Positions 32,627 to 41,555 are shown, numbered from the stretch's first letter. The stretch: 54,831 bases of DNA from Pseudomonas quercus (GCF_012033695.1 NZ_JAAVJI010000019.1:1-54831), one strand, 5' to 3'. Notes: a model not told the origin generated them from the sequence alone. Numbers and translations: made by a program.

Positions 32627-35119
32627 ATGAGTGGCGAGATTGAAAAAGAGAATTACATTGTTGATCACATCAGTGGTTTGCATGTAAAGGCTACTCCTGA
32701 AGAGCTGCACGCTGTTCAAATCTATTCGAAGATGCTGACTGCGGACTACAATTATCCTAAGTCCCATATAAGAACACGACCCCAGTGGCGCGTAAAAGCA
32801 CGTCCTTCTGACACTACAAAAGAATATCCAGTGGACATCGCGGTGTTTGACGGCGATGACCATGGTGATGCCCATCTAAAAATAGTTGTTGAGTGTAAAA
32901 AACCTAACAGACGAGATGGTCGTAGTCAGCTAGAGGACTACATGAGGCTGTCTAATGCCTCTTTGGGTGTCTGGTTCAATGGGTTAGAAAAGTTATTTCT
33001 TAGGAAGCGAGAAGGTAACGGCAAAGTTACTTTTGAAGAAATTCCAAATATCCCTAAGTTTGGAGAGCGTGTTGAAGACGTCGGCCTGTATAAGCGCCAG
33101 GATTTGAGGCCGGCTCATAATCTTAAAAGTGTTTTCAGGACCGCGAGGAACTATCTGGCCGCTAATGCAATTGGTATAACTAGGGATGAGGTATTTGCGC
33201 AACAGCTTATCAATCTTATATTTTGCAAAATATACGATGAGCGATTTACAAAACCGACTGATACGGTCAACTTCCGCGCCGGTTATCAAGAGGCGCAATT
33301 AAAGGTAAAGGAACGTATCCAAAAAATTTTTGATAGGGTAAAAAAGCAATACGATGATGTCATTGCGCCAAATGATTCTATTGAACTAGATGAAAAATCC
33401 CTTACCTATCTTGTCGGCGAGCTACAAATATACTCGATAACTGAGAGCGAAAGGGACGCTATTTCAGACGCCTTTGAGATATTCATCGGTCCGTCGCTTA
33501 AAGGTGGGCAAGGCCAGTTTTTCACTCCTAGGAACGTAGTAAAACTCCTGGCCGACATAACCAAACCTACACCAGAGGACCGCATTATTGATCCATCTTG
33601 TGGGAGTGGTGGATTTCTAATTGAGAGCCTTAGGGAAACATGGAAAGAGATTGATTCTAGGGGAAAGGAATTTGGCTGGCCAGATCAAGAGGTTTACGCT
33701 GAAAAGCAGAAAATTGCGATAAAGAATATTCGAGGAATTGATAAGGATTCTTTCCTCAGTAAAGTCGCTAAGGCTTATATGGCTATTATGGGAGATGGTC
33801 GAGGCGGGGTTTTCTGTGAAAATAGTCTTGATAATACAAAAAATTGGAAGTCCAAAACAAGAGAGCATATTCAGCTTGGCTCATTTGATTTGGTCCTAAC
33901 AAATCCACCATTTGGTAAAAAGCTCAAGGTCGATGATAGTGCTACATTGGCTGAGTATGATTTAGGTAAGAAATGGAAAAAGGTGAAGGGGGAAAGTTAC
34001 TTCGAAAAGACATCTGCTATCTTGGATGGACAGTCGCCACAAATCCTCTTCATCGAACGATGCCTTGATTTGCTTAAACCAGGCGGGCGTCTAGGAATCA
34101 TCGCTCCTGAAAGTATGTTCTGTAACCCATCTCATAGATATATAGTTCAATATATTAAAAGCAGGGCAAAGATTAAAACCGTTATATCTCTTCCTGAGGA
34201 GCTTTTTCAGCCCTACACTCATGCTAAGACATGTGCAGTAGTAATTGAAAATACGCCTCCGGAGAAGAACGCAGATCATGATGTTTTCATGGCAGTTGCA
34301 GAGTGGTGCGGACATGACTCCAGGGGAACTGAAATTCCTTTTGACGATATCCCAAAGATCATCGAAAAGTATGATCAATATAGTGAGCTAGGAAAGCTAG
34401 ATTATAGCCATTTGGGTTTCGTAATTAAGGAGTCCAATATCAATGACGATATTTACTTGCCGAAGTATTACAATCCTGAGATAGCTGGCGACCTAGAGAA
34501 GCTATCGGCAACTCACGATCTGATTAATTTAGGTTCATTGGTTAAGCAAAAAATTGTAAGTCTTGCTACTGGCGATGAAGTTGGAAAGCTGGCGTATGGG
34601 ACAGGTCCGGTTCCGTTTATTAGGACATCAGATATCGCGAACTGGGAGATAAAGCTAGACGCAAAGCATGGCCTAAGTGAGTTGATCTATGAGGGCTTGC
34701 GTAAAAGGCAGGACGTTAGAGAGGATGATATCCTTATGGTTCGTGACGGGACTTATCTAGTTGGAACTAGTGCGCTTATCACGTCTAACGACACCAAGAT
34801 CGTATATCAAAGTCATATCTACAAAATACGCTCTAACAACCATTCTGTGATACACCCATACCTCTTGTTGGCAGCTTTCTCATCACCTATAGTCAAGGCG
34901 CAAATTTATTCCAAGAGATTTACTCAGGACATCATTGATACCTTAGGACATAGAATCAATGAGCTCATATTGCCTATACCTAAAGACAACGTTGCTCGTT
35001 CGAATATTATTCAAAAGGTTGAGAGTATCTTGACCATGAAGAAGCGAGCAAAAGAGCTTTCTAAACAGGTTATCGATGAAATAGCGTTTCACGTCGGGGA
35101 AGAACTGACTCAGGAATAA
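32627..35119 (+). CDS. Fused restriction, methylation and specificity enzyme (type IIG/type I-like)
   Basis: This is an 830-residue single-chain restriction-modification enzyme. The N terminus has a PD-(D/E)xK nuclease of the HsdR-N type: Asp70 in EYPVDIAVFD and Glu89-Cys-Lys91 in KIVVECKKP. The middle is an N6-adenine methylase with an HsdM-like helical part, SAM motif DPSCGSGGF (from residue 322) and catalytic NPPFG (from 426). The last 200 residues look like one target-recognition domain (VPFIRTSDIANWEIKL, DILMVRDGTY) ending in a coiled helix. No separate hsdR or hsdS lies nearby. It probably cuts and methylates without partners and acts as anti-phage or stabilising cargo. Confidence 0.85.
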   Translation: MSGEIEKENYIVDHISGLHVKATPEELHAVQIYSKMLTADYNYPKSHIRTRPQWRVKARPSDTTKEYPVDIAVFDGDDHGDAHLKIVVECKKPNRRDGRSQLEDYMRLSNASLGVWFNGLEKLFLRKREGNGKVTFEEIPNIPKFGERVEDVGLYKRQDLRPAHNLKSVFRTARNYLAANAIGITRDEVFAQQLINLIFCKIYDERFTKPTDTVNFRAGYQEAQLKVKERIQKIFDRVKKQYDDVIAPNDSIELDEKSLTYLVGELQIYSITESERDAISDAFEIFIGPSLKGGQGQFFTPRNVVKLLADITKPTPEDRIIDPSCGSGGFLIESLRETWKEIDSRGKEFGWPDQEVYAEKQKIAIKNIRGIDKDSFLSKVAKAYMAIMGDGRGGVFCENSLDNTKNWKSKTREHIQLGSFDLVLTNPPFGKKLKVDDSATLAEYDLGKKWKKVKGESYFEKTSAILDGQSPQILFIERCLDLLKPGGRLGIIAPESMFCNPSHRYIVQYIKSRAKIKTVISLPEELFQPYTHAKTCAVVIENTPPEKNADHDVFMAVAEWCGHDSRGTEIPFDDIPKIIEKYDQYSELGKLDYSHLGFVIKESNINDDIYLPKYYNPEIAGDLEKLSATHDLINLGSLVKQKIVSLATGDEVGKLAYGTGPVPFIRTSDIANWEIKLDAKHGLSELIYEGLRKRQDVREDDILMVRDGTYLVGTSALITSNDTKIVYQSHIYKIRSNNHSVIHPYLLLAAFSSPIVKAQIYSKRFTQDIIDTLGHRINELILPIPKDNVARSNIIQKVESILTMKKRAKELSKQVIDEIAFHVGEELTQE

Positions 35120-35127
35120 TGCATCGA

Positions 35128-35143
35128 GCGCCATGGATGGCGC
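35128..35143. terminator. Hairpin between convergent RM and integrase genes
   Basis: GCGCCAT-GG-ATGGCGC is a perfect 7-bp stem between the convergent stop codons at 35,119 and 35,172. The T run is weak, so terminator function is probable rather than certain. Confidence 0.5.
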
Positions 35144-35171
35144 ATCCTTAATCGATGTTAGATAAAGCGTC

Positions 35172-36470
35172 CTAAAGCTCAAAAGCGATAGTTTCCAGAC
35201 CAAAATCTAACGTCTCTATAGCGCTTGTTTTTTGTTTAAGACTTGGGCCCGTGCTGTAAATGTCAAACGTGATTGAGTTGGTTTTGTGCCCTACAATTGA
35301 TGTTATAATTAATGGGTCTATGTTATTTTGTTGAAGCTCAGTAATTAGTGATTTTCTGAGTGAGTGAAAAACATATTCAGAACCAAATCCGAGCTCGGTT
35401 TTGTATCTTCCGAACCGTTTCGATAAAGCATCACTTCTATTCCCATACTTATTCCCGGCAGTGCTTGGTAATAGATATTCATCATTTGGGTTGATTTTTC
35501 GATAGTTCTCTATCAGATCTCTTATGTGCGAATGGATAGGCACTTTCCTTCGACCGGCTTTGGTTTTAGCCTTGGATATATTAAAGAATAATATCTCATC
35601 CTGCTTTTCGACTTCGAATTTCTTTATTTTGAATAATTCTTCTATTCTCATTCCGGTATATGCGCCAATTTTGATAATATTGCGCAAGTTTTTGTCATCA
35701 GTGTTTTGGTGGATAATTTTTATTTCAGCGCTTGTAAAGGCTTTTCGCTCCTTTAATTCAGTGCTCAGCTTTTCTCTTAAATCATGATTTTCGAAAGGAT
35801 TTGCTAAGTCTTTATATTTTTCCCGAATAGTTTTATCGTATTTCTTTCCCCACTTGAAAAAGCTGTTGTAAGCGAATAAATACTGCTTCTTTGTTTTTTG
35901 AGAGTGTTCGAGGAGGTTTAAGTGAAGTTCTACACTGTCGAAGTTGAGATCTAGGTCGTCTTTTTCAAGCCACGCTCTGAATTTTTTCAACCTGGATAGT
36001 TGAGTGTCTATTGTTTTAGGTATTATCCGGTCGTGTTGAAAATCTGCATAGGCTTTAAGCCGGGCATCGGTGAATATGGTTTTAGAGGTGTAGGTTGATT
36101 TTTTAGTCAGAATATCTATCAGTTCGTCTCTATCATCGATATTCTTGATTTTATGTTTTTCAACCAATTCAATGAATTTTAATGTTTCGATGGGGAAAGC
36201 ATCATTTTCTTGCTGCATGGTTTCCGAGATGTATAGCGCTTCATCTTTCCAGATTTCTTTGTCGCTAACATTCTTCTTTTTCCGAGCCTCCGCAATCTGT
36301 CGTTTCCACAGCTCAATAAATTTGTATTTCTTGTGATTCGCCTCGCTCTTGGAGGTGGCCCCAAGGCTTTTGGTCAAGACCTTACGGTTTCCGAATGCTT
36401 CACGCACATCGGCAGGGACGTCTAAACGAACATGGAAAATGCCCCGTTTAAGGATCAGAAAGTCGGACAT
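35172..36470 (-). CDS. Tyrosine site-specific integrase
   Basis: This is a 432-residue phage-type integrase. The catalytic residues are Arg275 (YTGMRIEEL), a Lys near 304 (SKAKTKAGRRKVPI), His369 and Arg372 (FHSLRKSLIT), His395 (VGHKTNS) and the nucleophile Tyr405 (TFDIYS). The N-terminal 180 residues hold the arm-binding part (LILKRGIFHVRLDVPADVREAFG) and a SAM-like core-binding domain. It should recombine at the tRNA-Ser 3' end, whose duplicated core lies 120 bases from its start. MSDF at 36,470 is used because AGAG is better spaced from it than from the ATG at 36,479. Confidence 0.93.
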   Translation of the reverse strand: MSDFLILKRGIFHVRLDVPADVREAFGNRKVLTKSLGATSKSEANHKKYKFIELWKRQIAEARKKKNVSDKEIWKDEALYISETMQQENDAFPIETLKFIELVEKHKIKNIDDRDELIDILTKKSTYTSKTIFTDARLKAYADFQHDRIIPKTIDTQLSRLKKFRAWLEKDDLDLNFDSVELHLNLLEHSQKTKKQYLFAYNSFFKWGKKYDKTIREKYKDLANPFENHDLREKLSTELKERKAFTSAEIKIIHQNTDDKNLRNIIKIGAYTGMRIEELFKIKKFEVEKQDEILFFNISKAKTKAGRRKVPIHSHIRDLIENYRKINPNDEYLLPSTAGNKYGNRSDALSKRFGRYKTELGFGSEYVFHSLRKSLITELQQNNIDPLIITSIVGHKTNSITFDIYSTGPSLKQKTSAIETLDFGLETIAFEL

Positions 36471-36491
36471 CGCTGTCATCTCTAAGAGTCA

Positions 36492-36529
36492 ATTTCTACC
36501 CCTATTTCTACCCCCCTTTTCTATCCCAT
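36492..36529 (+). other. Putative integrase arm-binding sites, right end
   Basis: ATTTCTACCCCT (36,492-36,503), ATTTCTACCCCC (36,504-36,515) and TTTTCTATCCCAT (36,517-36,529) repeat the words at 27,649-27,673 in direct orientation. They also lie across the integrase promoter region, so integrase binding could control its own gene. Confidence 0.6.
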
Positions 36530-36588
36530 GCAAGGCTGAACCCTTGTGTGGTGCGGGATTGCTGGGTTTAAGGATCCTTGTCATATAG

Positions 36589-36608
36589 TCCCTATCTCTC
36601 CGCCATAT
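36589..36608 (+). repeat. attR: right 20-bp direct repeat
   Basis: This is an exact copy of the last bases of tRNA-Ser(CGA) (TCCCTATCTCTCCGCCATAT) without the rest of the tRNA. It marks the right junction of the element with the chromosome. Confidence 0.92.
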
Positions 36609-36610
36609 TA

Positions 36611-36653
36611 AAAAACCCCCTTGTAAATCATTCATGGTTACAAGGGGGTTTTT
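36611..36653 (+). terminator. Original terminator of tRNA-Ser, displaced
   Basis: AAAAACCCCCTTGTAA pairs perfectly over 16 bp with TTACAAGGGGGTTTTT around an 11-base loop. Its place directly after attR shows it was the native tRNA-Ser terminator before integration. Confidence 0.88.
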
Positions 36654-36800
36654 GTTTACGGCTCGCCTTTCTACCGCATTTTCCTAGCCCGCTCCCAACA
36701 TCGCCTAGTGAGCTGTGATAGGCAACGCTATGCCGTTGAAGGCTCTAGCTAGGCTAGCCAGAGGCAGCGTACACAAGCGCTGCACTGGCCACACCGCACC

Positions 36801-37700
36801 CTACGCCAAGCTGCCTTTAAGCTCGGCAATATGCTCCGGCCCTATTCCACAGCACCCGCCAATCAGGCTGGCGCCCCGCTGTCGCCAATCCGTGGCCCAT
36901 TTCAAGTAGCCTGGCGGGTCTAGGTCTTCGCGCAGTTCGTCCAGGCCGTCATTCGCCGTAGCTTCTTTCGGTTGCGGCGGGAAGGCATTGGCATAAGCGC
37001 CGATAGCGATATCAGCCTTCAACGTTTCAATCACTGAACGGGCCACGTCCACTGCAGCGCCGATGACCTCAGGCTGGCTGCAGTTGAACAGCACGGCGGC
37101 TACGCCTAATTGTGCGACTGCCTTTACCGCCTCTGCCACCGGTTCGCCTGAGCGTAGGCGGGGAAGGGCGCCCACCTCGTCGTCCTGCAAGGTGAAGGAC
37201 ACCCACAACGGTTTGCCATCGGCCGGTAGCTGTGCACGCATGGCCTGCACCTCGGCAATGGCGCTCTGGGTTTCTGCTAGCCACAGGTCCACGTGTGGGC
37301 CCAGGCCCTGCAGCAGAGGCGTGAGCAACTCGGTTACGCGCTCGGGCTGGAACAGGTCTGGTCGATACGAACCAAACAGCGGTGGCAGCGAACCGGCCAC
37401 TTGCACGGGGTGCTTGCTGGCAGCTGCGGCCTGGCGTGCCAAGCGCCCAGCCGTGCCTGCCAAGTGCTGGCCTTCACGCGCAAAGCGCTCTTCACCAATG
37501 TGGAACGGCACTACGGCGTAGCTGTTGCTGGTAATCAGCTGGGCGCCTGCTGCGATGAACGCCTTATGCACATTGACTACCGCATCAGGCGCTTCGGTAA
37601 GGGCCAGGGCGGACCATTCAGGCTGGCGGAACGGAGCACCGCTGCGCTGCAGCTCACGCCCCATCCCACCGTCCAGAATCATTACAGGTCGCTGTCTCAT
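36801..37700 (-). CDS. Homocysteine S-methyltransferase family protein
   Basis: This 299-residue TIM-barrel enzyme probably transfers a methyl group from S-methylmethionine or a betaine-like donor to homocysteine, making methionine. The zinc-binding Cys residues are in FNCSQPE and the C-terminal IGGCCGIGPEHI. The N terminus has ILDGGMGREL. MmuM is the closest well-known member, but donor choice cannot be read from sequence. It is divergent from an amino-acid ABC transporter, fitting uptake and use of a sulfur-containing amino acid. Confidence 0.85.
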   Translation of the reverse strand: MRQRPVMILDGGMGRELQRSGAPFRQPEWSALALTEAPDAVVNVHKAFIAAGAQLITSNSYAVVPFHIGEERFAREGQHLAGTAGRLARQAAAASKHPVQVAGSLPPLFGSYRPDLFQPERVTELLTPLLQGLGPHVDLWLAETQSAIAEVQAMRAQLPADGKPLWVSFTLQDDEVGALPRLRSGEPVAEAVKAVAQLGVAAVLFNCSQPEVIGAAVDVARSVIETLKADIAIGAYANAFPPQPKEATANDGLDELREDLDPPGYLKWATDWRQRGASLIGGCCGIGPEHIAELKGSLA

Positions 37701-37803
37701 ATAACGTCTCTAACTATGCTTATGAATAAAATTCACTATGTTGGGCATGCTTATAACTATTAAATACCCGGCGTCCATTCTTATCAACTTTTTGGGTATG
37801 TCC

Positions 37804-38625
37804 ATGGGGTTTTCTCGCTCGCTGTTTGCAGGTCTCGCGCTGTTCACATTAGGGGCACAGGCCCATGCCGGTGCCACACTGGAACGTGTAGAGGCGCATA
37901 AGGAACTGGTCAATGTGCTGATGGAAAGCTACCCGCCGTTCTCGTTTCTCAACGATCAAAACGAGTTGGATGGGTTTGACGTTGACGTGGCCAAAGCCGT
38001 AGCAGAAAAGCTGGGCGTAAAGCTGCGCCTGGAAACACCCTCCTGGGACGTGATCGCGGCTGGCCGGTGGAGCGGGCGTTATGACGTGTGCATCTGCTCG
38101 ATGACCCCAAGCAAAGCGCGTGCTGAGGTATTTGATTTTCCGGTGGAGTACTATGCGTCGCCTGCCGTAATCGTGGTCAATGCCAAGGATGACCGCATTC
38201 ACGCGGCTAAGGACTTGAACGGGCTCAAAGTCGGCCTAACCAGCGCTTCAAGCTATGAAAGCTACCTGAACAAGAACCTGGTGATAGAGGGCGCTGAAGA
38301 CAAGCCTCTCACATACCCCTTCGATTTCGTACAGGCCGTTCCCTACGATACCGATAACGTCGCCTTCCAGGACCTGGGCTTGGGTGCGGGGGTACGCCTG
38401 GATGCCATCCTTACCAATCTGGTGACGGCTCAACCGCGGCTCGCCCAAGACAAGCGTTTCAAATTGGCAGGTGCGCCGCTGTATGAGGAACCCAACGCGG
38501 TAGCGGTTGAAAAGGGTGACCCTGAGTGGGAGGCCAAGGTGCGCCAGGTGTTCGCCGAGTTGAAGGCGGACGGCACGTTAACCAAACTCTCGCAAAAGTG
38601 GATCGGGGCTGATATCAGCAAATGA
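37804..38625 (+). CDS. Amino-acid ABC transporter substrate-binding protein
   Basis: This is a periplasmic binding protein of about 273 residues of the SBP_bac_3 family. It has a signal peptide (GFSRSLFAGLALFTLGAQAHA) and the family segments YPPFSFLNDQNELDGFDVDVA, WSGRYDVCICSMT, LNGLKVGLTSASSYESY and the Asp-rich LDAILTNLV region. Candidate ligands are polar or sulfur amino acids; the divergent homocysteine methyltransferase gene suggests the latter. ATG at 37,804 is used, 37,798 being too near the GGG upstream. It overlaps the permease gene by four bases. Confidence 0.88.
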   Translation: MGFSRSLFAGLALFTLGAQAHAGATLERVEAHKELVNVLMESYPPFSFLNDQNELDGFDVDVAKAVAEKLGVKLRLETPSWDVIAAGRWSGRYDVCICSMTPSKARAEVFDFPVEYYASPAVIVVNAKDDRIHAAKDLNGLKVGLTSASSYESYLNKNLVIEGAEDKPLTYPFDFVQAVPYDTDNVAFQDLGLGAGVRLDAILTNLVTAQPRLAQDKRFKLAGAPLYEEPNAVAVEKGDPEWEAKVRQVFAELKADGTLTKLSQKWIGADISK

Positions 38626-39443
38626 GTGTGCTACCTCCGCCCTCCAATTCGCCTGGCAAGCCTGCGGGCGAACGCTTTTTCGGCTTTCGCACCCGGCTTT
38701 ACCTGACCTGGCTGGTCTTGTTTCTTCTATTTATAGGGTTCTTCCTCAGCTTCGACCTTAAGTTTTCGATCATCTTGGACAAGCTGCCCACTCTGGTTGG
38801 CCTGAAGCTGGCCCCGAACGGTTTTGTGCAGGGGGCAGCGCTGACGTTGTTCCTGTGCCTGTGCTCGATGGTGGTGTCGGCCCTGTTCGGCTTCGCCGCT
38901 GCGCTGGCGCGGTTGTCCCGCAGTGCCGTGCTGGTGGGCGTGGCCAGCTTCTATACGTCATTCTTCCGCGGCACACCGTTATTGATCCAGATCCTGCTGA
39001 TCTACCTTGGGTTGCCACAGGTGGGCCTGGTGCCCGGTGCTATCAGCGCAGGCATTATTGCGCTGTCACTCAACTATGGCGCATACCTGAGCGAAATCTT
39101 CCGCGCAGGTATTGTGGGCGTTGCCAGTGGTCAACGTGAGGCAGCCTTGGCGATGGGTATGCGCCCTTGGCAGATTTTCCTGCGTATTGTGCTGCCACAG
39201 GCCATGCGCGCGATCATTCCGCCCACTGCCAACCAGTTCATCTCGATGCTCAAGGACTCCTCACTCATCTCAGTAATGGGAGTGTGGGAAGTGATGTTCC
39301 TGGCCCAGTCCTATGGTCGTTCCAGCTATCGCTATCTTGAAATGCTCACCACGGCCGCGGTGATCTATTGGGTGCTGTCGATCCTGCTGGAACTGGTGCA
39401 GGCCCATCTGGAACGGCATTTTGGTAGGGCTTACCGGCGATAA
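38622..39443 (+). CDS. Amino-acid ABC transporter permease
   Basis: This 273-residue inner-membrane permease of the His/Glu/Gln/Arg class has about five helices. The EAA loop reads REAALAMGMRPWQIFLRIVL, followed by PQAMRAIIPPTANQFI. The start overlaps the binding-protein stop (ATGA). No ATPase gene follows; the next 244 bases contain two back-to-back Hrp boxes instead. The transporter must therefore borrow an ATPase or has lost its own. Confidence 0.9.
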   Translation: MSVLPPPSNSPGKPAGERFFGFRTRLYLTWLVLFLLFIGFFLSFDLKFSIILDKLPTLVGLKLAPNGFVQGAALTLFLCLCSMVVSALFGFAAALARLSRSAVLVGVASFYTSFFRGTPLLIQILLIYLGLPQVGLVPGAISAGIIALSLNYGAYLSEIFRAGIVGVASGQREAALAMGMRPWQIFLRIVLPQAMRAIIPPTANQFISMLKDSSLISVMGVWEVMFLAQSYGRSSYRYLEMLTTAAVIYWVLSILLELVQAHLERHFGRAYRR

Positions 39444-39542
39444 CGTGCGCTGTATACGGGCCAGGCGAGCCTGTTGCTCGTGCTTGCTCAAGGCAATCTA
39501 GTCGGCAGCGCTACGCTTGAGGAGCCTTCCGGGCTTCACCCC

Positions 39543-39571
39543 TGTGTGGTGTTAAAGGCGCGATCGGTTCC
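39543..39571 (-). promoter_or_regulatory. Hrp box on the minus strand with no clear gene
   Basis: Read on the minus strand this is GGAACC-N16-CCACACA, a full match to the HrpL-dependent promoter consensus. It points left, into the end of the ABC permease gene. The only downstream open frame is a 73-codon one from a TTG at 39,491, antisense to the permease and without a ribosome-binding site. Confidence 0.8.
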
Positions 39572-39631
39572 AGGGGGCGACGAAAAAGGCGGGTGCCTTA
39601 TCGCTTGTATGGCGCGCATGGGCCAAGGATA

Positions 39632-39659
39632 GGAACTGGCCGGCTGAACACGCCACTCA
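39632..39659 (+). promoter_or_regulatory. Hrp box of hrpH
   Basis: GGAACT-N15-CCACTCA differs from the consensus at one base and lies 28 bases before the hrpH ATG. HrpL sigma factor should transcribe hrpH from here. Confidence 0.78.
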
Positions 39660-39687
39660 GGTGCGCGTGCCTTCAGAGAACTGCCCC

Positions 39688-40767
39688 ATGTTTACCTCAC
39701 ACCTTGCTCGTGTATTGAGCCCCTTGCGTTCGGAGCGTATAGGGGTATTGCTTGGAATAGCGCTGTGCGCGGGGTGCCAAGCCCCTGGCCCTGTCGAACT
39801 GGCCAGCCCACGCTCGCCCCAGGTTGTGATTCGCCCTACCTCAAACGAAGCGATTCCTGTCAGGCTCCTCGCAGACATACCTTCCATTCCTGGCCAGACG
39901 ATCTGGGAGCGGGTAGGGCGCGGTACAAGCTGGTGGAGCCAAGTTGGCCCTAACCCGCGTGTATCTAGCCAAATGGCGTGGCTCATGGGCAACCCCGGGT
40001 TTGTCACACAGGCCAGCCGGCGAGCCACACCTTATGTGCACCTGATCATGCAGAGCCTGCAACAGCGTGGCCTGCCGTCGGAGCTCGCCTTGTTGCCCAT
40101 GATCGAAAGCGCCTACAACCCCATGGCGGTGTCACCCCAGATGGCAGTAGGGCTATGGCAGTTCATGCCGGCTACGGCGACCGACTACGGGCTGCGCCGT
40201 ACACCTGGCTACGATGGCCGGCGTGACGTATTGGCCTCTACCCAGGCAGCCATGGATTACCTGGAGCGGCTGCATACGTTGTTCGAAGGCGATTGGCTGT
40301 TGGCCTTGGCAGCCTACAACGCTGGCGAGGGGACTGTCACCCGTGCCAGGGAAGCCAACCGCCGCAAAGGCTTGCCAGTGGACTACTGGCACCTGGAGCT
40401 GCCACGTGAGACCAAGGACTACGTGCCGCGCCTTCTGGCCTTGTCCAGATTGATCAGCAACCCCAGCGAACACCGCCTTCGGCTTCATCCTGTGGCCGAT
40501 CAGCCTTACCTTGCTTCCGTTGCGCTACCTTACCCTGTGGGGTTCAAACAGCTCTCTACCGCTTGCGGCATATCTGAAAACGACCTTCGCATGCTTAATC
40601 CCGCCTATTCGAGCAGCAATACGGCAGGCGGCCCTGGCCATGTGCTAGTGCCCGTCACTGGCAGGGGCCCGCTCCTGGCGTACCTGAGTGGATCGAGCCC
40701 GAAGGGTGCTGCTGAGCCGGAACGGGTGCAGGCTTCGACAGGTGTAGTAGTGGCTGGAGTACCTTAG
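39688..40767 (+). CDS. hrpH: HrpH-like lytic transglycosylase lipoprotein
   Basis: This is a protein of about 359 residues with a lipoprotein-type signal ending LCAGC. It has a transglycosylase SLT domain of the MltD kind: the catalytic Glu is in LPMIESAYNPMAVSP, followed by GLWQFMPATA and the AAYNAGEGTV motif. A LysM-like or degenerate wall-binding part follows (YPVGFKQLSTACGISENDL). In P. syringae, HrpH sits beside hrpRS and opens peptidoglycan for type III assembly and translocation. The Hrp box upstream supports that role here. ATG at 39,688 is chosen because it lies past the promoter. Confidence 0.82.
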   Translation: MFTSHLARVLSPLRSERIGVLLGIALCAGCQAPGPVELASPRSPQVVIRPTSNEAIPVRLLADIPSIPGQTIWERVGRGTSWWSQVGPNPRVSSQMAWLMGNPGFVTQASRRATPYVHLIMQSLQQRGLPSELALLPMIESAYNPMAVSPQMAVGLWQFMPATATDYGLRRTPGYDGRRDVLASTQAAMDYLERLHTLFEGDWLLALAAYNAGEGTVTRAREANRRKGLPVDYWHLELPRETKDYVPRLLALSRLISNPSEHRLRLHPVADQPYLASVALPYPVGFKQLSTACGISENDLRMLNPAYSSSNTAGGPGHVLVPVTGRGPLLAYLSGSSPKGAAEPERVQASTGVVVAGVP

Positions 40768-41555
40768 CTGGCTATCTAGTTGGGCATAAACGATATGTCA
40801 CAGTTTGTGCAAATTTATACAAATTGTATCCATGGGCCTACATTTACAAACGTTATGGCGGGGTATTACGACGAACCATGGTAGCGCGCATGCAGCATTG
40901 TCCTCGGGCACGGTAGGTGACAAGTCGGATCCATCGTATAGCCCTTTGCCATACTTTGCTTTCCTATGTCGATTTCCCATTGCCCGAAGCGCAGCGAGTC
41001 GTGGCGACCGCTGAGGGATTGCCCATGAAAACAAGGGGATGCAGGAGACACCCAATGAGGTGTCTTACAAGTTCCCTATAACTAAAGGTAAGTTGGATGA
41101 GTTGTAAGTTTGATGTGAATGTGTAGTGGTCTGCAATATTGCAAAGCTCTTTTTTAGTTCGTTTAAGTTCGTTACAAACATCCAGTTTTACCCCTTTATA
41201 TTTTCTGATTTTTACAATTTATAGTTAGTCGGGTCATCCACTTAAAAGAAGGTTTCAGCCGTTCTGTTTCAGTTTGATTTCAGCGCTTGAGCCCAGGATC
41301 GATTTTTGACGAAAAAACGGCAGAGCCCGCAAGCTGAAAGGGTAAAGCGTTGTTTTTGCTGAGATTAGGCTGTCCTCTCCACGCCGTGTCGACAGGCCTA
41401 TTTTTCGCGAATAGTTAAATGGTCGTTTGAATCCGACGTTTAAAAAGCGCTGTCAGCTTTTCGTAACAGCAGCGTGATTTTCATCACGCTTGATATTGTT
41501 GACGGTCTCGCCAAGCGGGTTATACACTGCCGACAGCCTTCGGTGAGGGAAGTCA
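40768..41555. other. AT-rich region upstream of hrpR
   Basis: These 788 bases have no supported gene. They include overlapping near-repeats of ACAAAT-type words at 40,808-40,830, long A/T tracts at 41,090-41,230, and a hairpin AGCGTGAT-TTTC-ATCACGCT (41,471-41,490) about 65 bases before hrpR. No Hrp box is present, as expected for the hrpRS promoter, which is controlled by upstream regulators rather than HrpL. The length allows several regulator sites. Confidence 0.5.

Larger units (their letters stand above)
27582..36608. mobile_element. Integrative mobilizable element in tRNA-Ser(CGA), about 9 kb
   Basis: This is an AT-rich segment bounded by identical 20-bp repeats at the tRNA-Ser 3' end, with an integrase gene at the right end reading inward. 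In order it carries a hairpin-rich leader, a candidate oriT, a relaxase-like gene, two small exported proteins, an XRE regulator, a ColE2-type replication gene, a fused restriction-modification enzyme and the integrase. There are no conjugation transfer genes, so it would depend on a helper for transfer. The replication gene suggests a circular form that replicates after excision. Base composition and codon use differ sharply from both flanks. Confidence 0.9.

Noticed and set aside
39270..39491. 73-codon minus-strand frame downstream of the orphan Hrp box
   Set aside because: TTG start, no ribosome-binding site and complete overlap with the ABC permease. Kept only as context for the orphan promoter.
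40798..41055. Short frames on both strands upstream of hrpR
   Set aside because: AT-rich regulatory region, no conserved pattern or start signals; one contains a mixture of unrelated residues only.
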